From JBEKCP01 sp050014815 (GTDB lineage: Bacteria; Planctomycetota; Planctomycetia; Pirellulales; Thermoguttaceae), in assembly GCA_050014815.1 (NCBI GenBank), contig JBEKCP010000023.1, positions 1 to 23,255 on the forward strand: 23,255 bases of DNA. Reading direction: 5' to 3'. Below are positions 13,385-22,400 of the stretch, piece by piece (the stretch's first letter is position 1; the number at the start of each line of letters is the position of its first letter). The translations under genes and the position numbers were made by a program. The notes below the pieces were generated by a model. That model searched no databases. It worked only from the letters and a program-made list of their open reading frames with translations, and was not told where the DNA came from.

Positions 13385-15907
13385 TCAGAACCGGCTTGTG
13401 TCCACCGGCTTGCCGTCGTTTCGGTTAAACAGCCTCCGCAACATTTCTGCGTCGATCGTCGCGGAGAGGAATCGCACCGAGCCGTCGCAAAACGCGGCGT
13501 TGAAGCCGCCGGGCCAGAGGCCCAGGAGCCCCGCTGCCGGCTGCTTCTCGTCGTACTCGAAGTCGTCCGGCTTTGTCCAGGGCACCGCCTTCCCGTCGCT
13601 TGCCTCGACGACCATGATCGTGTTGGACGATCCGTCTATGATGTCGGCGAACCTGATGGGATCCTTGCCCGGGAATGCCGTGTCCTTGCCGCGGACGGTC
13701 AGGTAGTTGGTCATGGTCGGGGCGGCTCGGCTGGCAGGGCTCCGGTAGATACGGACTACCGTTTCGGCCAGCTTCTTGTTGTGCTCGCTGTCCCACGGTT
13801 CGTCGAGATGAAACGACTGATAGAGGGCCTGCTGATCGAGATAGGGCAGGATCGCCACCCGCCAGCTCAAGAGCGGTTTGCCGGTCTTCTTGTCGGCGAT
13901 GTAGGCCGGCGGGAGATGGCGATTCGCGGATTCGTACATGATCATCGCCAGGGAAATCTGCTTCAAGTTGTTCATGGACACGGCGCGGCGGGCCGACTGG
14001 CGCGCGGCCTGCACCGCCGGCAGCAGCAGGCCGACGGCTATCGGCGCGGCCGTGCCCAGGCTGGCCCCCGGCACGGTCCCGCGGCTGATCAGCTCGATGC
14101 CGCCGGCCGTCCGCCGCAGTACGGTGGTGCCGGGCCGCAGGTGCCGGTAGATCGCGGGGGCCGACGGGACGATGGATACGTCCAGGTCGATCCCTGCCCG
14201 CGCAAACTCGCGGCTGGCTATCTGGAGGCCCATGCAAGCCATCGGATAGAGGTAGTCCAGGAGTTTTCGCGCGTCGAAGTAGCCCAAGGCGATGGGCGCC
14301 TCGCCTGGCCGGGCTTCGCCCGGCCCGAGGCATTGGGCCGCGGCGGGCGCGGCGGCCAGCGACTTGAAATCCGCCCCCCGCGACAAATACGCCTTAATTT
14401 GCTGCGGGAAGGCGGCCACGATCAACTCCTTCGGCGTCAGGCACCAGGCCGGGGCGAAGGGCAAGTCGTTCCCGGCCGATAAGAAGTAGATGTCTTGCCC
14501 GGCGAAGGGGAGTTGCACGATCCGCGGCCGCGGCCGCAGGAATTGCCGCGTGTATGCCTGTTCCTCCTGGACCTCCTTCATATACTCCTCCATCGAGGCG
14601 AGCTCGCCGGGTTTCTTTGGGCGTTCCGGCTTCTTGCCGGGCGGCGGGTTGCCGCGATCCAGTGCGGCCTTCGCCGCGGCCAGCAGCTTGGCGTGGGCGG
14701 CCGAGAGCCGCTGGTGGTCCTTCACTTGGACCACGGCGGTCAGTCCGGACATGATCAGACCCCCCTCGTCGGACGAATTGTAGACGCACCACAGGTCGCC
14801 CAGCGCGGCGAGCACGTCCTTCCGCAGGTCCACTCCCAGTTGCGAGGCGACCTGCGCGAGGCCCGCCTCGAATTCCGCCGGGGCCCCCGGCTCGATCTTG
14901 CCGGCAATGCCCAGCGCGGTCTCCAGCACGCGGGCCGCGTCCAGGCGGGCGGCCACGGCCAGATTGGCGTCGCGCGGGATCGAAACCAGGTCGCGGGCCT
15001 CCAGCGGCTTGCCGGCGACAATGCCCAGCACGCCGGCCGGCTCTCCCTCGACGGCCGCGAAGATCCGGCTCACGATGCCTTCGCCGTCCAGGCCGGTGAC
15101 GGCCGACAGGGACGTGACGTTGCCCAGGCCCGTCGCGGCGATCGCGATGAGCGCCTTCGGCCCGCCCAGCGGGGCGAATTGATCCACGATCTTCTTCACG
15201 TTGAGGTACATCAAGGTCGAGGGTCGCTCGACGGGCAGTTGCTTGCGGACGGCAGCGAGCCACGCGGGCGCCGAGCCGCCCGCCCGCTGGAGAATGCCCT
15301 CCAGCGAGCCCTCGCCGACGCCGGCCAGGAGGTACTTGCCCTTCATACCCCATGTGACCGCCGGCCCGGCTTGCTCGATCCTGAAGCGATAGCAGGCCGT
15401 GCCGGCGACATCGACCTTCTCCGCGCCGCCGGGCAGCAGGGCCTGGTAGCCCTCCAAGGCTGCCTTCAGCTCCGCCGCATCTTCGCCCACGTTGATCACC
15501 AGGCCGCCGCGGATGTCCGGGCCTTGGGGTCCGAGACGAACCGACGAGACAAACGCCGTCACGGGCCGCGTCAGGAGCTTCTTGCCCCAGCGGACGGCGT
15601 CGCGGGACATTGCCGCCTGGTCCGGCGGGGCGGTCCGGCCGATCTTGGCGACGATCGCTCGCTCGATTTCGGCGAGCGCCCGCTGGACCTCCGGTTCGGC
15701 CAGCAACTGCTCGGTCTGATTCGCGCTCTTGGCGTCCGGCGCGGCCGTGCCCGCAAAGCTCGCGTAGAAGAGGCACTCCTCCGGGGCGACCCGGGCCAGC
15801 AGCGGGTCTTCCGGCAGGGGCGGCACGCCGAGGGGCAATCCCGCCCCCCCGCCCAGGAGCAACATTACGAGGACAGGAAATACGCCCACGATCGACACTG
15901 TAGTCAT
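13385..15907 (-). CDS. Secreted DUF1559 (SBP_bac_10) protein
   Basis: 840 residues from ATG at 15907; the frame stays open to 16039, but GGAG (15915-15918, minus strand) seven bases upstream and the signal peptide MTTVSIVGVFPVLVMLLLGG favour this start. Residues about 40-600 are a long unassigned periplasmic-type region. From about 620 to 840 is DUF1559, a family greatly expanded in planctomycetes: a pilin-like helix (GLLLPAVQAARQSARR, then MNNLKQISLAMIMYE), LSWRVAILPYLDQQALY, and the end motif PGGFNAAFCDGSVRFL. The usual DUF1559 ending is H-X9-DG; here the histidine is tryptophan. In most family members the pilin-like helix is N-terminal; here it is internal behind a 600-residue domain. Function is unknown for the family. 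The gene converges on the nucleoside-hydrolase fusion and diverges from the calpain-type gene. Confidence 0.92.
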   Translation of the reverse strand: MTTVSIVGVFPVLVMLLLGGGAGLPLGVPPLPEDPLLARVAPEECLFYASFAGTAAPDAKSANQTEQLLAEPEVQRALAEIERAIVAKIGRTAPPDQAAMSRDAVRWGKKLLTRPVTAFVSSVRLGPQGPDIRGGLVINVGEDAAELKAALEGYQALLPGGAEKVDVAGTACYRFRIEQAGPAVTWGMKGKYLLAGVGEGSLEGILQRAGGSAPAWLAAVRKQLPVERPSTLMYLNVKKIVDQFAPLGGPKALIAIAATGLGNVTSLSAVTGLDGEGIVSRIFAAVEGEPAGVLGIVAGKPLEARDLVSIPRDANLAVAARLDAARVLETALGIAGKIEPGAPAEFEAGLAQVASQLGVDLRKDVLAALGDLWCVYNSSDEGGLIMSGLTAVVQVKDHQRLSAAHAKLLAAAKAALDRGNPPPGKKPERPKKPGELASMEEYMKEVQEEQAYTRQFLRPRPRIVQLPFAGQDIYFLSAGNDLPFAPAWCLTPKELIVAAFPQQIKAYLSRGADFKSLAAAPAAAQCLGPGEARPGEAPIALGYFDARKLLDYLYPMACMGLQIASREFARAGIDLDVSIVPSAPAIYRHLRPGTTVLRRTAGGIELISRGTVPGASLGTAAPIAVGLLLPAVQAARQSARRAVSMNNLKQISLAMIMYESANRHLPPAYIADKKTGKPLLSWRVAILPYLDQQALYQSFHLDEPWDSEHNKKLAETVVRIYRSPASRAAPTMTNYLTVRGKDTAFPGKDPIRFADIIDGSSNTIMVVEASDGKAVPWTKPDDFEYDEKQPAAGLLGLWPGGFNAAFCDGSVRFLSATIDAEMLRRLFNRNDGKPVDTSRF

Positions 15908-15914
15908 CGCGATT

Positions 15915-15918
15915 CTCC
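15915..15918 (-). promoter_or_regulatory. Ribosome binding site deciding the start at 15907
   Basis: GGAG on the minus strand sits seven bases before ATG 15907. The 44 extra codons possible up to 16039 run through the palindrome at 15978-16030 and encode an Arg-rich stretch with no family resemblance. Confidence 0.7.
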
Positions 15919-15977
15919 GTGAGGGTGGGGGACTCCGCCAGTATACCCGTCCCCGCCGCGCCCGCAAGCCGTCGCAC

Positions 15978-16030
15978 AAAGCCGCGACCGTTGGTCGCGG
16001 GGAGTGTCCGCGACCGCCGGTCGCGGCTTT
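15978..16030. repeat. Compound palindrome (CCGCGACC / GGTCGCGG) in the divergent gap
   Basis: The outer arms AAAGCCGCGACCG (15978-15990) and CGGTCGCGGCTTT (16018-16030) pair perfectly over 13 bp. Each half also folds on its own, since CCGCGACC is followed by GGTCGCGG in both. Two side-by-side hairpins or one large one are therefore possible. It lies between the starts of the divergent genes at 15907 and 16153. Confidence 0.85.
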
Positions 16031-16050
16031 ATGCCGCACCGCGCGGCAAT

Positions 16051-16079
16051 TTGACGCGCGGCGAAAAGCGACCTAAGTT
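16051..16079 (+). promoter_or_regulatory. Candidate sigma-70 type promoter for the calpain-type gene
   Basis: TTGACG (16051-16056) and TAAGTT (16074-16079) are 17 bases apart, in a locally less GC-rich stretch about 75 bases before the ATG at 16153. This is a match by eye to the general consensus only. Confidence 0.35.
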
Positions 16080-16152
16080 TCAAATGTTGAAGCTCGTCTC
16101 TCATCTCGCTTGATTCTCGTCTTCGATCGCGGTATCCGCAAGGAGCAGGGCT

Positions 16153-18747
16153 ATGATCGGCCTTTCCCGGCGTCCTGCGCGCCATTCCCGCAAGTCCAAG
16201 ACAGCCCGCGGGCGCCTCCTCCGCAGCGAGTTGCTGGAGCCCCGCGCCATGCTCAGCGGGCATGGTATCTCGTCGTCGCCCCTGGAGATCGCGGGGCCGG
16301 GGCCGCTCCCGATTTTCGGCGCCGCCAAGGTGACCAACGCCCCGCCGATCGTGACGCAAGCAATCATCGTCAACGGCAATGCGGCTGTCACCGGCAAGAC
16401 CGCGGCCGCCTCGGTCTTGGGGAGCGATCCCGGGGGATCGAAGCTCGTCTACAACTGGTCGGTTACGTCCGCGCCCGCCGGCGGGTTTGCAACCTTCGGC
16501 GTCAACGGCGCCAGTGGCGCCAATCTTACGACGGTTACGTTTACCGAGGCCGGCACGTACGCCCTGACCGTCCGGATCGTTGATGCCGGCGGCCTCTCGG
16601 TCAGCACGAGCAAGACGGTCGTGGTGGCGCCCACGCTCACGAGCCTCAGGATCAAGACGGCTGGCGGCCAACTCCTGAGTCCCGGCTCGAGCCTGGTCGT
16701 GCCGGGAGTCAGCCAGGCGCTCGTGGCCAGCGGGTTGGACCAGTTCGGCAACGCCATGGCCGTGCAGCCCTCCTTTACCTGGTCCACGGCCACAGTTCCC
16801 GCGGGCGCGTCGCAGCCGACACTGGCCGCCGGCGGCGGGGGCGTCACGGTCGCTTTCCATAACGTCGGGACCTACGGACTGGCAGTCAAGGCCAGGACCG
16901 CGGCAGGTGTTTCGGTAGCTGCCAGCGTACTGATGGTCGTCACGCCGCAGCCCGGCCGCGCCACCGTTGCATCGATCGGCAGCACGGCGGAGATCGCGGG
17001 CAAGACGGTCCAGTTCAGCGCGAGTCAAGTCGACCAGTTCGGCAACGCCATGGCGGGGTCGCCCACGCTCGTCTGGTCGGCGACCGCGGTGCCGCTGAAT
17101 GCGTCCGCACCGACCTTTACCACCGGCGGGAACGTCACCACGGTAGCCTTCGCCGCGGCCGGCGCCTACACGCTTTCCGCCCGGACGGCAAACGCCGCGA
17201 CCGCTTCGTTCACCACCATGGTCCTTGTGGACCAGACGTTGACGAGCATCGCCGTTTCGCCCAATACGGCTTCCGTCGTCCAGGGGGCCACTCAACAGTT
17301 CACCGCCCAGGCCCTGGACCAATTCCTGAAGCCGATGTTGAGCCAGCCGACATTCGCCTGGACCGCCGGCGGCGGCAGCGTTACTGGTTCCGGGCTGTTC
17401 ACGGCCCCGGGCACCGCCGGCAGCCTCACGGTGACCGCCAAGAGCGGCTCGACGACCGGCACGGCGACGGTGACCGTCCCGGCCAAGCCGGCGATCATCC
17501 AGAATACAACCGTCGCCGCGCTCGTCCAGCAGCTCGACGCCGACGGCTCGATCAGCCGCAACGACATGATCCAGATCCTCCGCGGCGTGGCCGCCGCCGG
17601 CACGGTCACGGCCACGGAATTCAGCGACCTGAAACAGATGCTGAGCCAGGCCGCGAGCCTGAACATCCCCGGCTACGTGCAAGCGCTGGCCGGCGACGTG
17701 ATCAACGGCAACGCCGCCAACTCAACTTTCGGCGGCCAGCCGCTGGGCAACCTCGCCGTCGGCAGCTCCGGCGCCCAGCTCACCGAGCTTGTCAACAAGT
17801 GGTTCCTCGGCGCCGACCACCCGGCGCTGTGCAATACCTCGCTGGTTTACACGTCGGTCGCCGGGTCGCTCTTCCCGCATACCCCGTCGCACAACGACGA
17901 AGTCCAGGGCGCGCTGGGCGATTGCTACTTCATCTCCGCCCTGGGCACCCTGGCCGACAGCAACCCGGCCGCGGTCAGGAACATGTTCATCGACAACGGC
18001 GACGGCACCTGCACCGTCCGTTTCTACACCGGCGCCTACGGGACCATCTACAACTACAGCAACAACAGCATCGGCGCCGGCTTCACACAGGGCGTCGGAA
18101 CCGCCGATTACGTGACGGTCGATTGCATGCTGCCCACCAGCGCCTCCGGCATGCTGGTCTACGCCGACTACGGCGCCAGCGCCTCCAATGCCGCCAACTC
18201 CCTCTGGATCCCCCTGGCCGAAAAGGCCTACGCCCAGTGGAACCAGACCGGCAAGGAAGGCCGCGACGGCGCCAATGCCTACGCTTCCATCCAGGGCGGT
18301 TGGATGGCCACGGTCGACGCCCAGGTGCTCGGCTACAACGCCACCGACTGGATCATGACGACGACGAAAGAGCAGGTGGCGATCGCCGCGATTCAAGCCG
18401 GCCAGGCGGTGACGATCGGGACCGGCCAGTGGTCGGGCACCGTTGACGGCCTCTACGCGTCGCACGCCTACGCGATTATCGGCTACAACGCCGGCGCCGA
18501 CACGTTCACCCTGTACAACCCCTGGGGATCGAACCAGCCGGGCCAGCTCACCTGGCGCCAGCTCCAGGCGGATACCACCCAACTCTGCGTGGCCGCCACG
18601 TCCGGCACCGTCCCCATCAGCGGTGCGCCGTCAAGAGTCGCGTCCGGGAAGGTCTTGTCGCCCAACGGCCTGTCCGGCGGAGCGGCTGCAATGCTCTCCC
18701 GTGGAATGCTCTCCCCCCGGCTCGTGGACGCCGCGATGGCCTACTGA
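16153..18747 (+). CDS. LEPR-XLL, Ig-like repeat, calpain-type (C2) cysteine protease
   Basis: 864 residues. ATG at 16153 follows AAGGAG (16140-16145) by seven bases. The N-terminus is basic and then carries LLEPRAMLSG (residues about 27-36), the LEPR-XLL motif found at the start of many large planctomycete exported proteins in place of an ordinary signal peptide. Residues about 60-450 hold about four Ig-like or BIG-like beta domains, with repeated DQFGNAMA and DQFLKPM units. At about 456-467, QLDADGSISRND resembles an EF-hand calcium loop. The C-terminal catalytic domain has the calpain triad: C591 in QGALGDCYFISALG, H771 in SHAYAIIGYN and N789 in LYNPWGSN. Known for the family: papain-fold cysteine proteases, often calcium-dependent. 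Surface or secreted location is inferred. A C-terminal tail of about 65 residues has no recognised sorting signal. All three catalytic residues are present, so it is probably active. Confidence 0.92.
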   Translation: MIGLSRRPARHSRKSKTARGRLLRSELLEPRAMLSGHGISSSPLEIAGPGPLPIFGAAKVTNAPPIVTQAIIVNGNAAVTGKTAAASVLGSDPGGSKLVYNWSVTSAPAGGFATFGVNGASGANLTTVTFTEAGTYALTVRIVDAGGLSVSTSKTVVVAPTLTSLRIKTAGGQLLSPGSSLVVPGVSQALVASGLDQFGNAMAVQPSFTWSTATVPAGASQPTLAAGGGGVTVAFHNVGTYGLAVKARTAAGVSVAASVLMVVTPQPGRATVASIGSTAEIAGKTVQFSASQVDQFGNAMAGSPTLVWSATAVPLNASAPTFTTGGNVTTVAFAAAGAYTLSARTANAATASFTTMVLVDQTLTSIAVSPNTASVVQGATQQFTAQALDQFLKPMLSQPTFAWTAGGGSVTGSGLFTAPGTAGSLTVTAKSGSTTGTATVTVPAKPAIIQNTTVAALVQQLDADGSISRNDMIQILRGVAAAGTVTATEFSDLKQMLSQAASLNIPGYVQALAGDVINGNAANSTFGGQPLGNLAVGSSGAQLTELVNKWFLGADHPALCNTSLVYTSVAGSLFPHTPSHNDEVQGALGDCYFISALGTLADSNPAAVRNMFIDNGDGTCTVRFYTGAYGTIYNYSNNSIGAGFTQGVGTADYVTVDCMLPTSASGMLVYADYGASASNAANSLWIPLAEKAYAQWNQTGKEGRDGANAYASIQGGWMATVDAQVLGYNATDWIMTTTKEQVAIAAIQAGQAVTIGTGQWSGTVDGLYASHAYAIIGYNAGADTFTLYNPWGSNQPGQLTWRQLQADTTQLCVAATSGTVPISGAPSRVASGKVLSPNGLSGGAAAMLSRGMLSPRLVDAAMAY

Positions 18748-18861
18748 TTCGCTCGCCGCCAAGGCGAAGTCTTGCCTTCCCTCCTTCGGGTTGTTTGCGG
18801 TGTTGGAAAGCTAACCCGGATTATGGCTCTTCCGGTTTTGGGCGCCAGCACCGCGCGGGCC

Positions 18862-18922
18862 GCCAAACTTTTCCCTAGCCCAGGCGTTTACGCCTGTGGA
18901 AAGGGGCAATCTAGCCCGGGCC
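18862..18922. repeat. Possible 61-bp inserted palindrome element at the start of the beta-repeat gene
   Basis: The palindrome AGGCG-TTTA-CGCCT (about 18881-18894) lies in a block flanked by CGGGCC at 18856-18861 and 18917-18922. Removing 61 bases would join a possible leader (MALPVLGASTARA, from ATG 18823) directly to GTYTWDASG in one frame. The length is 1 modulo 3, so its presence shifts the frame. The palindrome is clear; the insertion boundaries are inferred. Confidence 0.45.
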
Positions 18923-19489
18923 GGCACCTACACCTGGGATGCCAGCGGCGTCGGGCCGCCCTCCGACGGCGGCGGCACCTGGAGCCTCGCGGCTTCCAAC
19001 TGGTGGAGCGGCTCTGCCGACGTGGCGTGGCCGAACTACGGCGCTGACCCGAACCCGTTCGACAGCGCCTTGTTCGGTTCCGGCGGCCAGGGCGGCGCGA
19101 TCGCCATGAACAGCACGATCAATGTCGACACGATCACCTTCGGCACGACCTCCGGAGGGGGCTACACCCTCAACGCCACCAACGGCATGACGCTCAACGT
19201 CGCCACCACGCTGGGCGCTCTGGGCGGCTCCGGCACGCTGACCGCCACCGGGACCGGCACGCTGAACCTCAGCGCCGCCGCGGCCGGCGGCTTTGCCGGC
19301 ACGGTGGCGATCGCCGCCGGGAAAATTGGCACCTACACCGCAGGCGCACTCAGCGGCGGCAGCCTCGAACTCACCAGCGGCGCGTGGACTGTCGGCACCG
19401 CCAACCTGCTCAATAACACCACCGTCTACGTGGACCCCGGCGCGACGCTCACGCCCGGAATTGCCATTGCACGGCCGGCGGCACCGTGA
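18896..19489 (+). CDS. Beta-strand-repeat surface protein, 5' part (frame-disrupted)
   Basis: 197 residues, with the body starting at GTYTWDASG, followed by TWSLAASNWWSG and then Gly/Thr/Ala-rich strands typical of autotransporter-associated beta-strand repeat proteins (for example GSGTLTATGTGTLNLS). The GTG at 18896 has no ribosome binding site and lies inside a palindromic element, so the native start is probably elsewhere, perhaps ATG 18823 in another frame with a leader MALPVLGASTARA. The frame stops at 19487-19489, while the same kind of sequence carries on in the next frame; near 19465 a missing single base (attgcacggcc instead of attggcacggcc) would restore GTAGGTVILTG. I read this as the broken 5' part of one gene with the entry at 19486. 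A sequencing error is an alternative. Confidence 0.6.
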   Translation: MERGNLARAGTYTWDASGVGPPSDGGGTWSLAASNWWSGSADVAWPNYGADPNPFDSALFGSGGQGGAIAMNSTINVDTITFGTTSGGGYTLNATNGMTLNVATTLGALGGSGTLTATGTGTLNLSAAAAGGFAGTVAIAAGKIGTYTAGALSGGSLELTSGAWTVGTANLLNNTTVYVDPGATLTPGIAIARPAAP

Positions 19490-22400
19490 TCCTCACCGGC
19501 AGCAGCACGGCCCGGGCCACCATGCCCTTCCTCGGGTACTCGGCCAACGGCACGGTTGTCTTTGACAATTCCGGCGGCGTGAGCGGACTGGGCGGCCTCA
19601 TCAGCGGGAGAGGCAATGAGGGCGGGTGGACATACGGCTCCAGTATTGTGGTCAAGGACTACGGCGAGATCAACGCGTCGTCCGGTTGGGTCGGTATGGT
19701 TAACTACTTCGGCGCCTTGACCTTTTCCTCCTCAACCTATCCCAATGCGATCGCGAAACTCAAGGTCACTGGCGGCACCGACGTGGATGACACTGTATCC
19801 TCCACTTCGGCGACATTCAACACCCCACCCGCTCTTGAAGTTGTCAACATCGCCCAGATCGTCGGAAGTGTCACCGCACCCAGCGGCACGGCCATCACCA
19901 AGACCGGGACGGGTACTCTGACACTCAGTGGCGACTCCAGCGCCACTTGGGGCGGCGCCGCCGGCGGCGTGCTGGTGCAGGCCGGCGGTGTCGTGTCCGG
20001 CGCCGCCAACGGCCTGGGCACCACCGGCGGAACGGTCGTCAGCGGCGGCGCGGCGCTGTACAGCAACATCGCCGACGGCCTCAACGGCGCCACGATCACG
20101 CTCAGCGGCACCACTTCCGCCACAGGCAAGCTTTACAGCGGGACTACCAACCGTGCATCTAACTATAGCCGTGGCGTAGTCAACGCCTTCCGCGGCGCCA
20201 CCATCATCTTCGACAACGCCGGCGGTGTGTGCGGGCTGGGCGGGTATCTGGAGGGATACGTTGAGGACTACGGCACCACTGGCGTAACCAATGATACCGT
20301 GAACAAGAAGTTAACGCTGACCTTCAACGGCAATTCAGGCAATTCCACCCCGTTGACCTCCAGTCTCGTCTCCATCTCCGCCGGCAGTCCCGCCGTCACG
20401 GGTCCGGCCGGCGCAACGACCATTGCCGGGTTGACCCTGGGCAACGGCACGACCACGCCCACGCTGACGTTGCAGACCGGCGGCAACCTGACGGTGACGG
20501 GCGCCGCTACGGTCAACGCCGGGGCGACCCTGACGGCCGCCAATGCCGGATTGATTGTTCCCACCCTCGCCCTCTCCGGCGGCACCGCCACGCTCAACCA
20601 TGCGGCCAACAGCATCACCACGGCCACCGTAGCCTCTGGGAGCGGGCTCAGCCTCCTCAGCGGCACGATCGGCACGCTCAACGCCAGCGGCGGCACCAGC
20701 AGTCTGAGCGGCAGCAGCGTTACCACGCTCAACGCCAACGGCGGCATCACCACCGTCGGCAGCACGGCCCTCGTGAGCACGGCCACCGTTGCCGGAGGGA
20801 CCTTCACCCTCAGCGGCGGCACCGTCACCCGCACCGGAGATGTCACCACCGGCACCGGCCTGGTGACCGTCGCCAACGGCACCCTCAACCTCGCCGGCAA
20901 CGCCACCACCGCCACCGTCACCGGCGGCGGCATCACCACCACCGGCGGCGCAATCACCAACTTCAACCATAACACCGGCGCGAGCACGAGCACGATCGGT
21001 GCGGGCACCACCGTTACCACCACCACCATCAACGCCGGCACCGTCAACTTCAACAGCACCCAGGCCAACGGCTCGCTCTCGCTGCCCACCGGCAGCACCG
21101 GCATTGTCAACTTCGGCAGCACCGGCGGCGGCGCCACGGTCGGCACCGCAAACTTCTCCGCCGGCACGGGCACCGCCAATGCCTCTTACGCCCAACCGCT
21201 GACCATTACCAATCAACTACAGTTGCCCGCAGGCGTCACCGCTACCCTGACGGGCGGAAGCTCCTTCACCGCCAGCGGCAGCAACCTGGCCAGCACGGTC
21301 AACACCCTCGCGCTCTCCGGCGGAACGCTTTCGTTTAGCGTCAATTCCGTTCAGGCGTTTACGTCGTCCGGCACCCTGACGGTCCCCGCCGGCGGCGAGA
21401 CCGTCAAGCTGCTGCTCGTCGTCGGCGGCGGCGGCGGTGGCGGCTCTCTCGGCGGCGGCGGCGGCGCGGTGGTTTGGATTCCCAGCGGCGCGTTGGCGGC
21501 CGGCACGTATACGGTGAACGTCGGCGGTAGCGGGTCAGCAGGAACTGGCAGTGGCGGCAACGGCGGCAGCGGCGGCAAGACGTATTTAACTCTTGGAGGT
21601 TCGACAATAGTGTCCGCCGGCGGCGGCGGCGGGTACTACTCCGCTCACGGCGGCCAGAATGGCGGTTCCGGCGGTGGGTCCGGGGCGGTCGAAAGTTCAA
21701 CAAGTGGAGCCACCGGTGGCGGGGGCTATATCGCCTCGGGCGGCCATTCGGCGTACACCACAGATTCATCGCTCGGCTCGTTTAGCGGCACCATCTATGG
21801 CAACGCGGGCGGCGATGTAACAGGCACGCGCGTCAATGCTCAAAAAACCAACGCGCGCGGTGGTGGCGGCGCCGACGCGGCGGCTACGAGCGCAGGCGCT
21901 AGCGATAGCGCCACTGCCGGCACTGGCGGAGACGGCAAGCAAATTACCGACAGTAGTCTCGGCAGTTACAACAACTTCTACTGGGGCGGTGGCGGCGGCG
22001 GTGCTGCTTATGATTTCACAGAAAACGTGTCTCCTGTGGGCGGCACCGGCGGTAAAGGCGGCGGCGGTGGCGGTGGAGCGGGCACGCAGTCTTGCCCGAG
22101 TCCCACCGGTGGATTGGGCGACAAAACCTATGGGTTTACCGCTACTGCCGGCAATGGCGGCACCGCCACGAATAATGGTGCCGGCTCAATCGGCGGCGCC
22201 GGCGGCACAAACACCGGCGGCGGCGGCGGCGCGAGCTTCACCGGCGGCGCCGGCGGCGCCGGCGGTTCCGGCTTCGTCCTGGTCGTGCTTCCCGGCGCGC
22301 TCAACTTCCCCAATACAACCATCGCCGCCACGGCCAACTCGCCGACGCTCGACCTGGGCGGTGTAATCGACGCGACGCTCGGCGGCCTGAGCCTCACCGG

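Noticed and set aside
14394..15977. Second minus-strand open frame overlapping the DUF1559 gene (and the plus-strand frame 14495-15922)
   Set aside because: Arg/Gly-rich shadow frames of the DUF1559 gene with no domain resemblance.
18772..19047. Stand-alone 91-residue protein from a TTG start
   Set aside because: No ribosome binding site; only its middle (from ATG 18823) looks leader-like, and after the palindrome it reads the beta-repeat gene in the wrong frame.
19455..19475. Programmed ribosomal frameshift
   Set aside because: No slippery heptamer or clear downstream structure was seen; a lost base in attg(g)cac explains the shift more simply.
20268..21179. Minus-strand Val/Pro/Ala-rich open frame
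   Set aside because: Antisense of Thr/Gly/Asn-rich beta-strand repeats, which always gives such a composition.
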